From Cryptomeria japonica (lineage: Eukaryota; Streptophyta; Pinopsida; Cupressales; Cupressaceae), in NCBI RefSeq assembly GCF_030272615.1, contig NC_081410.1:143811349-143875348 (forward strand): DNA of 64,000 nucleotides, written 5' to 3'. The notes beneath the pieces were generated by a model, which searched no databases, was not told the origin of the DNA, and saw nothing but the letters and a program-made list of their open reading frames with translations. A program made the position numbers and the translations under genes. This document shows, one piece after another, positions 22,436-32,890 of this stretch. The first letter of the stretch is position 1, and every line of letters starts with the position of its first letter.

Positions 22436-24007
22436 CTAATTTATATTTTTCAGGGCATTAGCCAAGTTATTGCTAATCCCATACAGATCTTTGATATTAT
22501 CCCTGAGATTAGGGATTTCCTTAGCAGACACAGCATCAGCTTTCTTAACACTCGCTCTAGTCCTCTTTGTTGCTCCACTAGTTGTAGCTTCCCCGCTTCC
22601 AATCTCGATTGCATCTTCATCAATATCGAGCTCCACCACTGGTTTGGGGGAGCTGGAGTTATTGAGGACCTTCGCAATGTCCTCTAGGTTCTTTGTAACA
22701 ACAGATAAGAAATCCGAGATCATACCCAACAAGTTTTTCATCGCCACTTTCCCTTCTTCCAGATAGTTAATCTGATTTGCCATTTTTAAAAATTTTTCCT
22801 CCATGTCTTGCTTCCATTGCTCTTGATTTCTGTCATCTTCCTTCTGTTTCCCACTTTTTTCCAGGTGCTTCAATAGTTCATATGTCCATCTGTCATAACC
22901 CAATCTGGCCTCGGTGAGTTTATCCAGGAATAACCCTTCTCCGACACTCTCCTTATCCTCACTCAAATTATCCTTGGCCATTTCCTTCTCAGGTTCCTTA
23001 TTCTTCTCCCTCTCAGAATCCATATCTTTTTCCTCATTATCCTTATCATCCTTATCCACCATTGGCTGGCTATTGTCGTGGCCTATGCTAGCACTGTGAA
23101 TTGGATTTTCATTGTCGAAATCGTTCTCACCTTCTTCTTCCTCTGCACCCACCTCCTCATCTTTCCAACTTTCCTCACCTTCTGACTCATCCATATCCAT
23201 TTCACTGCCCTCTTTTCCAGTTTCCTCTATATCATTCTTTTCATCATGGGATTTCATCCGAGTGGCACTCTTGCTTTTTTTGCTCGAAGTAGCCTCCCCG
23301 TTGCTGGTTTCGCCTTCCTCCAGCTTTCTCTTGCCTTTCCCTAGAGAAGTGGACAACCTCTTGTTTTCCTGTATGGCAAGGATTTTACAGTGCTCATAAA
23401 TGAGCAAGATTAGTCCACTATGGAGCATCGGGTTCGAGGGATTCTTATTGTGTTTATTGAGCGACCTAGATAGGGATCTAAACAGATAGTAGGGCAGGAA
23501 AACCCTTTTATCATGCCTGAAGTGGTTTACTAACACAAAGTGGTAAGTGTGGGCCCTATAAAAGTGGCCCTCAATAGTTATGTATTCCATGATTGCATTC
23601 AAAACCCAACCCCAGATTTTCTTGATGTTGGAGGCTTCATAATAACCCCCTATGGATTTTCCAATCTTAGCCCCTTCCTTTTCCTTACGCGGGAAGATTT
23701 TGACCACATTATTGGAAACTTTAAGATATCTAAAAAAATTGAGCCCTGAGTGGGGCATACCTGTCACAGTCGTGATGAGGCCCGCGTCCAATTTGAACCT
23801 CACACCATGGATTTTAAAAGACCCATTACTCCAATTTTTAGTTATTTTGGAGACTGCAAGATTAACCCTACCTTTGTCGTAATCAACCAGCTTCTCCATG
23901 AAACTAGTTAGGGACCCTTTTTCCAACTTCACCCAAACTTTCGACATATCCTTCCATCTGGAAGTGTTGTCAGGTTCCTCCCTCCTTAAATCACCTCCCA
24001 TATTCAA
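22436..24007 (-). CDS. LINE third ORF, 523-residue protein of unknown function
   Basis: Uninterrupted 523-codon frame (ATG at 24007) starting about 270 bp after the RNase H stop of the same LINE. Residues 20-210 are a mixed globular domain ending in AHTYHFVLVNHFRHDKR (152-168) and LPYYLFRSL (171-179). Residues 222-250 are basic with nuclear-signal-like GKGKRK and KKSKS. Residues 255-350 are highly acidic (DMDESEGEES, AEEEEGENDFDNE). Residues 365-450 are a predicted coiled coil with the aromatic start YDRWTYELLKHLEK. The C-terminal 50 residues hold KRTRAS and a short amphipathic helix. No Cys/His finger, protease or polymerase motif. The N-terminal domain recurs after RNase H in another LINE (60874-61557). 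It might be a nuclear, nucleic-acid or chromatin-associated accessory protein; that is inference. It is open although the upstream pol has several stops. Confidence 0.75.
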   Translation of the reverse strand: MNMGGDLRREEPDNTSRWKDMSKVWVKLEKGSLTSFMEKLVDYDKGRVNLAVSKITKNWSNGSFKIHGVRFKLDAGLITTVTGMPHSGLNFFRYLKVSNNVVKIFPRKEKEGAKIGKSIGGYYEASNIKKIWGWVLNAIMEYITIEGHFYRAHTYHFVLVNHFRHDKRVFLPYYLFRSLSRSLNKHNKNPSNPMLHSGLILLIYEHCKILAIQENKRLSTSLGKGKRKLEEGETSNGEATSSKKSKSATRMKSHDEKNDIEETGKEGSEMDMDESEGEESWKDEEVGAEEEEGENDFDNENPIHSASIGHDNSQPMVDKDDKDNEEKDMDSEREKNKEPEKEMAKDNLSEDKESVGEGLFLDKLTEARLGYDRWTYELLKHLEKSGKQKEDDRNQEQWKQDMEEKFLKMANQINYLEEGKVAMKNLLGMISDFLSVVTKNLEDIAKVLNNSSSPKPVVELDIDEDAIEIGSGEATTSGATKRTRASVKKADAVSAKEIPNLRDNIKDLYGISNNLANALKNIN

Positions 24008-24277
24008 ATTCAGACTTTCACCTCTGTTCTTCTACAAGCTCAAAGCTTTCTTCCCGTTGTCTCTCAAAATTTTTAAAAAGATGACCCACAAAGTGTGCAG
24101 AGTGTTATTATATTTGATTGGGATTCTGCCACTTTTCCAAGTAATCATTACCTTTCTATCAATGCATAATTACTCATTTCAACTATCATAATTATGCGGT
24201 CCTTCTCTCCCTGTGAATATATCCTTTCTAAGGAGCTCTTTAATACTAAAATTAATATCTTCCCCATGCCAAATTGT

Positions 24278-24672
24278 TTAAGATTCAGAATTGACACCTA
24301 GGTTCGCCAGGCAATCCACCACCATATTTTTCTCTCTAAATGCATGTTGAATTATTATAACTTTAAAACTAGTAATAATTTCCCTAGCTTTCAAAATTAT
24401 ATTTTCAATAGACCACGATGGCTCGGTTTCCCCCTTCAAGCATTTAATAATATTAAGTGAGTCTCCCTCCAGCCATAATTTATCATGATTAAGGTTGTGA
24501 GCAATAATTAGAGTATTCAGAACTGCTGAGGCTTCAACATAATGATTGGTTTGACTTCCCAAAGGACCAGCCACTGCCACTAGGCATCTTCCAGCAAAAT
24601 TCCTGACAATGCCCCCATAACTAGCTTTACCTGGATTCCCCTTAGAAGCCCCATCAAAGTTGGCCTTTATCC
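24278..24672 (-). pseudogene. LINE RNase H domain
   Basis: RNase H fold fused to the C-terminus of a plant L1 pol; it degrades RNA in the RNA/DNA hybrid made during target-primed reverse transcription. The minus strand reads FDGASKGNPGKASYGGI (first Asp), NHYVEASAVL (Glu), LWLEGDSLNII (Asp) and MVVDCLANLG (final Asp), so all four carboxylates are present. It ends VNSES with a stop at 24278. There is a frame change relative to the zf-RVT part, and a stop lies just before this domain. Confidence 0.8.
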
Positions 24673-24676
24673 AACC

Positions 24677-25040
24677 CTAAGGTGGAAAACACCAAGCAAG
24701 ACCTTCCCTACCCTTCTCCTTACTAGATTTGGTAGTAGAGAGGTTCCACCTGTCATTGAAGTCATTTTTAGTAGCTAGACCATAATCAATGCCATTGATG
24801 CATTCAAAGATAGTCCTATATATTTTATCCACCACCACTTCAGGGTTGGCACTTTTATCCCTAAAAAATCTCGTTGTTGTGCTCTTTCCAAATGTTCCAG
24901 ATGACATTAGGGAAGGTAAGTTTCCAAAGCTCCACAATCTTTGGGTTGCAATTAGGGCAGTGCCATTGCTACCAGGATTCCCCTAGAGAATTCAGAAAAA
25001 CCCAGCTCAACTTCCACCTACTTAAAATAATTTTCCAGAT
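24677..25040 (-). pseudogene. LINE pol, linker between zf-RVT and RNase H
   Basis: Minus frame with FRDKSANPEVVVDKIYRTIF and similar, the spacer expected between the zinc-binding region and RNase H of plant L1 pol. Interrupted by frameshifts. No separate function is visible. Confidence 0.55.
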
Positions 25041-25306
25041 TTCTTGGCTGAAAGTGCACTGATGGAGAATATGGCAAGCAGACTCTTCTTCCCTGCAACA
25101 AAGAGAACACCTGTTAGGAAAAAAAAATCCTCACTTTTGAAGGTTGTCCAGAGTTAATATCTTTTTTTGGATTTTCTTGGCTGAAAGTGCACTGATGGAG
25201 AATATGGCAAGGAGACTCTTCTTCCCTGCAACAAAGAGAACACCTGTTAGGAAAAACAAATCCTCACTTTTGAAGGTTGTCCAAAGTTAATACCTTGTTT
25301 TGGATA
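25041..25306. repeat. 133-bp tandem duplication inside LINE pol
   Basis: Units 25041-25173 and 25174-25306 both begin ttcttggctgaaagtgcact and are nearly identical. The length is not a multiple of three, so the duplication itself shifts the pol frame in the zf-RVT region and contributes to its inactivation. Confidence 0.9.
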
Positions 25307-26495
25307 AAGATCCAAAAAAAGATATTAACTTTAGAAATTAACTTCTTATTCCACACTTTAGCCCAGATAGGAGTTTCTTCCAAAACTTTATTTTGAATAG
25401 CCATAGCCGAAGACACAGAATACTTCCCATCCGGGGTTTCCCTCCATATCAAACTGTTCTCATTGTTGTCCCTCAAAAATTTAGAAGACAACACAATCTC
25501 AAGAAACTTTAACCCCAGACAATGCTGACTAAAATCAATCCATTTCCCATTTCTCCAGTAATCTCTAACCTAACCCCCATGCTTATTTTTGAACCAATAT
25601 TTCCAATCATAAAGGATTGGAATTTCCTCCAGAGGTTTATCCATAATCCATCTGTCTTCCCAAAATCTTATACTTCTACCATTCCCCAATTTCCACATTC
25701 TTCTAGCTGCAGCCCAACTTTTTGTCAATTGAATTGCATTCCAAATTGCAGAACCTTTGACAACAAATGATTTTTCCAAAAATTCTTCCTCAAAAGGTTG
25801 CATGTGAAGATATTTATTTCTCCAGATTAAATTCCACTCTCTTTCCTCCTCTTTCATTCTCCAAATTTGTTTTGCTAATAAGGAATTATTCATAGTGCTT
25901 ATATTCCTTAAACCCAACCCCCTAGAGGCCTTGGGAGATCAAATTTTATTTCAGGCTATAAGGGGAATTCTATTCTTGTCTTCCACTCCCGACCAAAGAA
26001 ACTTTTTTTGGATTCTTTCAATTGCCTCCACAAACTTTCTAGGTTTTTTAAACAGACTGAGAGCATAAACAGGCAAGTATTGGAGAGTGGCTTTGAGCAG
26101 CGTAACCTTGCTAGCTTGACTAAGGACTGCCCCTTTCCAACCTGCCAATTTGGAATTGAATCTATCAACCAACTTAATCTAGAAATTATCCACGGGCTTA
26201 ATACAAAGGGGGAGCCCCAAATAGGTGGAAGGAAGATCATCTATTTTACAACCAAGAATTCTTTCTATCCTTAATTGTCTTTGAACAGGTGTATTGATGA
26301 AGACTAAAGAGCTCTTTTCCCAATTAATTTTTTGACCAGAAGCAGATTCATAGATATTCATTACATTCTTCATATTTTTCTTCATATTTTTAGCTTCCCT
26401 AATAAAAACTTTCCCCATAGTGATAGAGTCATTAACGGACTGTTCATGAGTACTTGGAAGAAGAAGGTTTTAGTCCTTTGAGATTACCTTCTTCC
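25264..26495 (-). pseudogene. LINE reverse transcriptase (C-terminal half) and zf-RVT
   Basis: One reading frame with several stops covers most of the stretch: MGKVFIREAKNMKK (26418), INWEKSS, GLPLCIKPVDNF, a stop, VDRFNSKLAGWKGAVLSQA, LQYLPVYALSLFKKP, LGLRNISTMNNSLLAKQIWR and FWEDRWI. It then continues into zf-RVT (SLIWRETPDGKYSVSSA, WAKVWNKK). At the active site the FADD/YADD box is replaced by SVNDS (about 26430-26447), so two key positions are lost. The element begins mid-palm at about 26495. It would have copied LINE RNA at a nicked target; this copy cannot. Confidence 0.8.
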
Positions 26496-26872
26496 ACAGG
26501 CTTTTCTGCTCTACTTTTATAGGCCTGAGTTAAGTGCTCTCTACCATCTTCATCATTTCTCAAATCTATTTTTCTTCCCTCCTCATAGCTTGGAAAGGCA
26601 TCCTTCAAAATTTGTTGCTGCATTTCTTTATAGTTATTTTTTCCAGAATCCAAATCTAATTCAATTCTGGCATAGTTGTAACGCTTTATATCTACGGTGG
26701 AGAGAACAGCTTTCGCAAGAGTTGTCTTTCCAATGCCACCCAAACCCCAAATAACAACGGCAAATGATGAGCAATCTTCCATGTTGAGGAGCTCATTTAC
26801 TGATTCTACTTGGCCTTCGATTCCAACTGTTGAGAAGTAAAATAAATTTATGTTAAGCATGGAAAAAAGCAA
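26444..26872 (-). pseudogene. NB-ARC fragment, copy B, fused in frame to LINE RT
   Basis: Third copy of the NB-ARC exon. After an acceptor AACAG the exon starts at 26826 and reads VGIEGQVESVNELLNM and the P-loop GLGGIGKTT, parallel to copies A and C, up to AEKPV. There the homology stops (about 26495) and the frame continues into LINE RT palm sequence (EEGNLKGLKPSSS), giving a 142-codon chimeric frame. It lacks kinase-2 and everything after, so it cannot be a functional receptor. More diverged from A and C than they are from each other. Confidence 0.8.
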
Positions 26873-27640
26873 GCAATCATATTAATTGAAAGTAGGCCAA
26901 GCTTTTGTTTTATACCTGTTGGAAGATTTCAAATAAATAGGAATTTCTCAAATACATAATTTAAGAAATAAATGGTATAAAATCAGGAATAGGTTTTTTA
27001 AATGTTAGTATAGAAACGACCGACGATTATATGGTAAACCAAACATTCACTTATAAGTGCAATTCAATGCATTCATAAATGAGTAACTATTACGTTTAAG
27101 AAAGAAATTTAAATTAGACTGCCGAAAAAGTACCTTGAAGAGTATAACTACACGATTAGGAAAGGGATTTTTTAAATGAATTTTATGAATTGTGGGCAAA
27201 AGTATGTTAAACGAGTTGTAAAATAAAGCAGAATAAAGTAGAAGAATTCTCAGTAGAAACATAATGGATTAAAATAAGAAATATTTAATTATTTTTTAAA
27301 TTAATTTTAACTGTATTATATTTCAATTATTAAGTTTTAGTTTTATGTTAAATTTAATATATTTTTTGATATTTTTAAAAAAGATACATAAAGATTAAAG
27401 ACATCAGCGTTCCACAATCTATCGTGTTATTTGCTTCTGTTTCTGGATTTGATTGTGTCTGTGTTCTTTGCATCAATCAAATCCAGGAACAGCAGTAGGT
27501 AAGATATATACAAAATCAGAGGATGTTTTTTGTGTTCTATATATACATATAATGGATAAATTTGGCCAAAGGGATCAATCTCATAATTTTTTAATAAAAA
27601 ACAATTAGCATGCAGGAGCAACATCCTAGTGCATATTGAC
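26827..27640 (-). other. 5'/intron sequence of NB-ARC copy B
   Basis: Diverged copy of the sequence upstream of NB-ARC in A (17576-18200) and C. Homology fades near 27610. It then meets the 5' part of the gypsy element that precedes copy C. Confidence 0.6.
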
Positions 27641-28990
27641 CATCAAATAATGCATCTCAACCAAAAGTCAACGCTTCCACAACTCACATTAGTGCATAGT
27701 TAGTATTAATTGGTGAAACCTTAGACAACGATTGCCAACATCTTTTCAGCATATTTAAGCATCAACCTAGCGCATCTAAACCATAGTTTAGCGCATTCAG
27801 ACCAAACATTAGCACTTAAGTGGGACATATTAGCGCATAACATTTTCAACCTTCGAGGTAACCGATAGTAAGAAATAGCGCATTCGAGGGACATCATAGC
27901 GCATCTGGAATGTTCTGTAGCACTATGGGCTCATCCTTTAGCGCATGAGGATTCTGTTTTAGCGCATGATCAAAACTAGCAAAAAACAAAGGGCAAACCA
28001 ACAAGCTTGTGAAATTTTTATCAACAATTTCGGATACCCTTTTAGGTCCTCTAATAATTCCAACACAAAAAGGAAAAATTGCAAAGAGGGATCCTAAGTA
28101 AAGAAATTTCCAAATCCAACTAAGAATCTTTAAGAATAAGTATCAAATCTTCAACTACCTTGAGATAAGATTTCATCCAACAAGATTAAGGAGTATCAAA
28201 AACAGTGATCAAAGGTTCCACCATCCAATAAATTTTATCAAAATAATACCTCAAACTTAGGTTCTCAAGTTGTCAAATTAAGTTTCTACATCATGAAACT
28301 TGACTCATACCATTTGACGTACTTTGTCGTAAGGGCGAATCAAACAAAACCTTTACATGACAAGTAAACTTGAGTATCCAAAACAAAGCATCCATCCAAC
28401 ATCAACAATCAACATTGATCATTTGTGTATGACCACTCCCCATATTTTGAGAAGAAGTCTTCATCAAAAGCTTGAGTTGAAGAAATGACAACTTACTCCT
28501 AAGGCCCTTATCAAGAGGAGGACATTTCACTATATCAACCACCAACTCTTTCTCTCACATAGATTATTTTTGCTCATATGTGCTTGTATCTTCAAGGAAA
28601 AACCAATGAGTTTGACAAAGAACCTTTGAGAAGCAGGGCTTACTTAAAAAGGCAACATTCAATCAATGCATTAACAGTGGAGGAAGGATCAATCCTGCCT
28701 TATTTCCAAAGTTTGTTATCGCTTATAACTAAGCTCGACCCGAGCCACCAACTTCGCCAAGAACCCTGATAGAAGAAGAGGAATTCACTACTACAGAGAT
28801 ATATTGATGTCCACTGTCACTCTATCTCAAAAAAACAAGGAGAAAGAATCACAACCAGAATCAAGCATGAGTCATAGGGAGTCCAACCCTTTTAAAGACT
28901 TATAGAATCAAATAAGGAAAAATATCTCCTCATGTTAACTAGTAAAGGAGTCAATACTCCTACGGATTTTGACACAAAAATTTTAAGGAA
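27641..28990 (+). mobile_element. 5' region of the gypsy element, including TTTAGCGCAT array
   Basis: Non-coding region before gag. 27686-27970 holds a spaced motif array, listed separately. 27990-28560 has no recognised gene. 28578-28769 has a short frame that may be an extended gag N-terminus but is unsupported. No LTR edge or primer-binding site is clear, so the 5' LTR is missing or unrecognisable. Confidence 0.5.
27686..27970 (+). repeat. Array of spaced TTTAGCGCAT motifs
   Basis: About 11 copies of [t/a]tagcgcat or close variants (ttagtgcat, ttagcactt, gtagcacta), spaced 15-35 bp. Clear copies are at about 27768, 27789, 27830, 27875, 27897, 27939 and 27960. It is the reverse complement of the words in the arrays at 12980-13321 and 31283-31630, which lie at the other end of the same element family. 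Confidence 0.85.
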
Positions 28991-28995
28991 TACTG

Positions 28996-30310
28996 ATGAG
29001 AATCTCACGAACAAGGGCAAGAACCTATACTTACAATGCTCGGAATCAAGAACATCTAGGAGGAGAGGAAACACATGATCAAGAAAACACACGCAATCGA
29101 GATCACACCCATGAACAAGTTAACACTCATGAACAAGACAATACCCATGATCAGAACAATCTTAATGAACGAGGGGAAGCTTACCATCGAAGGACCAATG
29201 CACCCCTAGCTATTCTTACACAAAAAATCCAAACACTTCAACGACAAATGCAAGACATGCAACAAGGGACCACGATAGGATACTCATTGAAGGACATCTA
29301 TCCTTATCCTTTTGATAAGAGATTAAACATGGTACCTTTCTCCCCAAATTAAGATATACTAAAGTATGACAAATACAATGGTAAGAGTGATCCCCGTGAT
29401 CACATATGATAATTTTGTACTATGGGCTTGGAGTTTTCTCATAACAATACATACATGATGAGGCTATTCCCACGAAGTTTGGGAGGGAAAACAATGGAGT
29501 GTTTTTCAAAACTCACACCTCCCATTAGATCATTCAATGAATTGGTGAATAAATTTATTACACAATATTCCTCTAATATCCAACATGAGATCACCATGCT
29601 TGACATATGCAATATGAAGAAAAAGAACAATGAAACTTTCATGGTTTTCTTACAATGATGGAGACGTATGGTCTCAAGGTACCCACGAGATGTACCTAAA
29701 AAAGAAAAAATGGAAATCTTCATAGACAATTTAAATGGTGAAATGAGTTATCAACTCAAACTACAATGTCTACCTACTTTTGCAAAGCTGATCGAGAATG
29801 GCATCCAAGTAGACGAAGCCTCAATCAAGAAAGGGACCTTGAAGTTCTATGAGGAAAGTGTTAGTTCATCAAGAAATAACACCTATAGAAATCAATATAA
29901 TAACAACAACTTAGATAAATCCAAGTTTTGGACTAGAAACAATAGTGTTGTTAATGATGGTGTAGTTGATGCCAACAATGTAAAGTCTAAACAACCAGTG
30001 CTGACTTTATCAAGTAACACACCATCCAACAATGATCAAAGAAGTGCCAATCAAAGCACTAACAATTATCAACGAACTACCAACCAAGGAAATAACAACA
30101 ACAACCAAGGAAACAATAACTACCGAGGGAACAACAATAATAATCAGGGGAACAAAAATAACCAAGGGGGTAACGCTAACCCTCCACTCACCCACATCGA
30201 AGAACATATACACCATTGAGACAAACCTTGGAATCTGCATTTCGAGAACTATAGCCAAACAAGATCATCACATTGCTAGTTATAAGAAAATTTGAACCCC
30301 AAGTCAAACC
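28996..30310 (+). pseudogene. Gypsy gag
   Basis: Capsid/nucleocapsid precursor that packages element RNA. Frames at 28996-29352, 29422-29658 and 29668-30219 together give a His/Glu/Asn-rich N-terminus, then the gag core (GYSLKDIYPYPFDKRLNM, YDKYNGKSDPRDHI, MRLFPRSLGGKTMECFSKL, FNELVNKFITQYSSNIQ, NETFMVFLQ, VPKKEKMEIFIDNL). A long Asn/Gln-rich linker follows (30000-30180). Single stops interrupt it at about 29351 and 29657, and there is a frame change after 30219. Intact Tat/Athila-type gag has the same core. The zinc knuckle continues at 30318 in another frame. Confidence 0.8.
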
Positions 30311-31240
30311 ACCATGGTGCAATGAATTGCATTATTGTGATTACCATTGAAATAAGGGGCATAGAATAAATGATTGCATGAGGTTGAAAAACCTAGTTCA
30401 AGATATGATAGACATGGGAGACCTAATAGTCGATGAAAATAAAACCAATGATGATCATGAGGCTTTCATAAATCCTCTTCCTAATTATGACAAGGGAGGG
30501 GCATCAATGTCAAACAACAACAAAGAAGCTCGCATCAACCACATAGACGACATCATAAATCACATATCGACATGTGACAATCAAGTAAATGTCATAAAAA
30601 TCAAAGATAAATAAGAACATGCGCTAGTAAATGTGGCAAGGAGAGCTCAAAAACATGTCTTGAAGGGGAGTACATCTAAAGCAACAACCCTCCCTAAGAC
30701 TCAATATAACTTGGGCAACCAATTACAAAGGACACCCGCTCAAATATCAATACTAGAATTGCTCAAAATTTCACCAAAACACAGGATATATTGGAGCAAG
30801 CTCTTGTATAAACAATGGTTCCAATCAATCTAGATATCAATCAGTTCCAATCCATGGTGGCACATATGACGATGCGACATAACATATCTTTGTCAAAACA
30901 TGATGACGTCTCCTTGAGTCATCCACACAACACCCAACTCCATATCTAAGTCCTAGTTTAAAAACATGGGGTGAAAAGAGTACTAATAGAGGGAGGAGTT
31001 GGTCTCAATATATGTACTTTAAAGATTATTCATGCACTGGGCTTCTCCGAACAAGCTATAGACCCTAAAAAGAAGATTACTATCAAAGCCTATGATGATG
31101 AAGGAAGGTCATCCGAAGGAACAACAGTACTACCCATTTAGGTAGGACCTATGCAAAAAGACAGAATGTGACAAGTCTTAGATTACCCATATCAGAGAAC
31201 CAGTAGACCCATATCGACATCTACACAAGCTATCTAATCC
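30310..31240 (+). pseudogene. Gypsy gag zinc knuckle and aspartic protease, copy C
   Basis: The zinc knuckle region reads HYCDYH, a stop in place of Arg, NKGHRINDC (about 30330-30378), then LVQDMIDMGDL. Protease follows: KRVLIEGGVGLNICTL near 30975-31020, in which the catalytic Asp of the usual LIDGG is Glu. AIDPKKKITIKAYDDEG comes next. Several stops occur. Copy A instead keeps Asp but has a stop two codons later, so the two copies carry independent lesions. RT and integrase are absent. Confidence 0.7.
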
Positions 31241-31282
31241 GTTGGACTCACGACACATTTTCAAACACCAATTTTCCAACTT

Positions 31283-31630
31283 TTTAGACCTACGCACTAA
31301 AAAAGGGCTTCAAAGCACTAAACTACCCCTTACGCGCTAAATCTTTCATAGGAATGCGCTAACAAACACTCCCTATGCACTATTTTATACTCGTGCACTA
31401 AAAAATAGCTTCAATGTGCTAAATTGTTTACCTTATGTGTTGATTTACCCAACGTGCTAACTGTCATACCCTTTATGCTAAACACCCTATGCACTAAAAC
31501 GACCCGACACACTAACCTACCCCATGAATGCGCTAACTTTTGGCATCTAAGCGGTAAACCTAACCTAGGGTTTGCTGCATGCTAAACTTCATTTCGTATG
31601 CGCTAACCTATGGACCTAATGCACTAAAAT
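31283..31630 (+). repeat. Array of spaced ATGCGCTAAA-like motifs, copy C
   Basis: Homologous to 12980-13321, with the same order of words (cactaaa, gcgctaaa, gtgctaa, atgcgctaac). Several words differ between copies at the CpG (gcg against gca or gtg), as expected from methylation decay. It lies between protease remnant and LTR. Confidence 0.85.
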
Positions 31631-32214
31631 GACAAAATCCAACCCAAAAAAAAAACGTGACAAAAATCAATCAAATTAATCAAAAAATATAGGGATTTAG
31701 GTCACTTACTGGTGGGCTATATCCGATGGGTCTCCAGTATCGCTTGACACACTCAAATTGGTGAGATGCTTACATAAGTGGCATCGTGGTCAGAGGTCAA
31801 AATGTCACAATCACAAGAAGACAAGTGTGCAAATGATTTTTCAAAATTACTTTTTACCTTTTAATAGGGTAAATCAAAGGGTTAATAAGTGGGGCATGTC
31901 TTTTATTCCCACTTTTTCAATATTAACCTTATCAACATCTTTTTTTCGGGAGATGAATCAAACGTAGTCAATATTCTTATATCACAATCAATTCAAAACG
32001 ATCACAAAATTGGCTAATTTTATAAATTTTTCATCTAGCCCCTTGATTCATCTCCCAAGGGGGCATCATCAATATCATTCATCACATCTACATCTGGAGC
32101 ATCATATCGACCGTTTTGACTCATGACATCATATCGATTAAATTTTGGCAAGCATATCCAACGATTTTCTTTGAATCAACATGTGCACACACACCATTTC
32201 AAAGAGGGGCAAGA
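31631..32214 (+). mobile_element. Gypsy internal 3' region before LTR, copy C
   Basis: Colinear with 13322-13906 and non-coding. It ends in aaagaggggcaaga, a purine-rich tract directly before the LTR start. Confidence 0.6.
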
Positions 32215-32890
32215 TGTAAACGTATAAATATGACCATCTTCCTAAATAAATATTTAATATTTATTTAAACCATATCCCACTATTAAATAAATATTTAATA
32301 TTTATTTAATTAATTTCTTCATATTCATCTATTTGATTAAATAAATTACTCAATTTATTTAATTAAATTCACATAAACCTTTTCTAGCCTTTAATTAAAT
32401 AAATCACTTTATTTAATTAAATCCACTTTCTCCTTTTTTTTAATTTACATTTAATTAAATTGACCTTTGCACATAAATAAATCTAATTTATTTATAAAAT
32501 CCCCCACTTATATGTATACAAGTTGCATCTACTTTGGTTGAAAGAAAGCAATTTTATTTTAATTAAAATCCTATTTCCTCCCACTTGCATTTTCCTACGT
32601 GCCTCCCACTTGCTTCCTATTTATTCTTCTAGAACCCATCTAATCCTAATCAATTAGCCTTAATCATATCATTTCCCTAAGTTTGAGGAGGTCACTTCTC
32701 AAAATTAGAGGAAATTCTTTTAAAAACAATAAATGCTTTATCCATTCAACAAGCCAGCTTGTTGACTTCCCCAAATTTGGAAGGACTCTTACAAATTTGT
32801 CCCCCAAAGTCCTATTAACCATTAAAGGAATCAAAGGAATCTGGGTTGAAAATTGAAAGACTCTTATAATGATCTATATCACCCTTTCAA
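32215..32890 (+). mobile_element. Gypsy 3' LTR, copy C (right end uncertain)
   Basis: Begins tgtaaacgtataaatatgacc after the purine tract, homologous to 13907. The right end is not defined by a visible target-site duplication. Confidence 0.6.

Larger units (their letters stand above)
22241..26495 (-). mobile_element. 5'-truncated L1-type LINE with RNase H and a third ORF
   Basis: Minus-strand LINE. Order from 5' (right) to 3' (left): RT palm remnant, RT C-terminal region, zf-RVT, RNase H, 270-bp gap, 523-codon ORF, 3' end. The 3' end reads (minus) ...CTTTTACTCTAATC then A/T-rich, and resembles the LINE 3' end at 57917. The 5' end is truncated inside RT at about 26495, where it joins an NB-ARC exon fragment. 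The left flank is the end of duplicated copy A. Some plant L1 lineages are known to carry RNase H; the ORF after RNase H is not a standard component to my knowledge. Confidence 0.8.

Noticed and set aside
22914-23399. Ser/Leu-rich plus-strand ORFs
   Set aside because: Antisense shadows of the acidic and Lys/Glu-rich part of the 523-codon minus ORF.
30032-30295. Thr/Ile-rich plus ORF
   Set aside because: Alternative frame of the Asn/Gln-rich gag linker.
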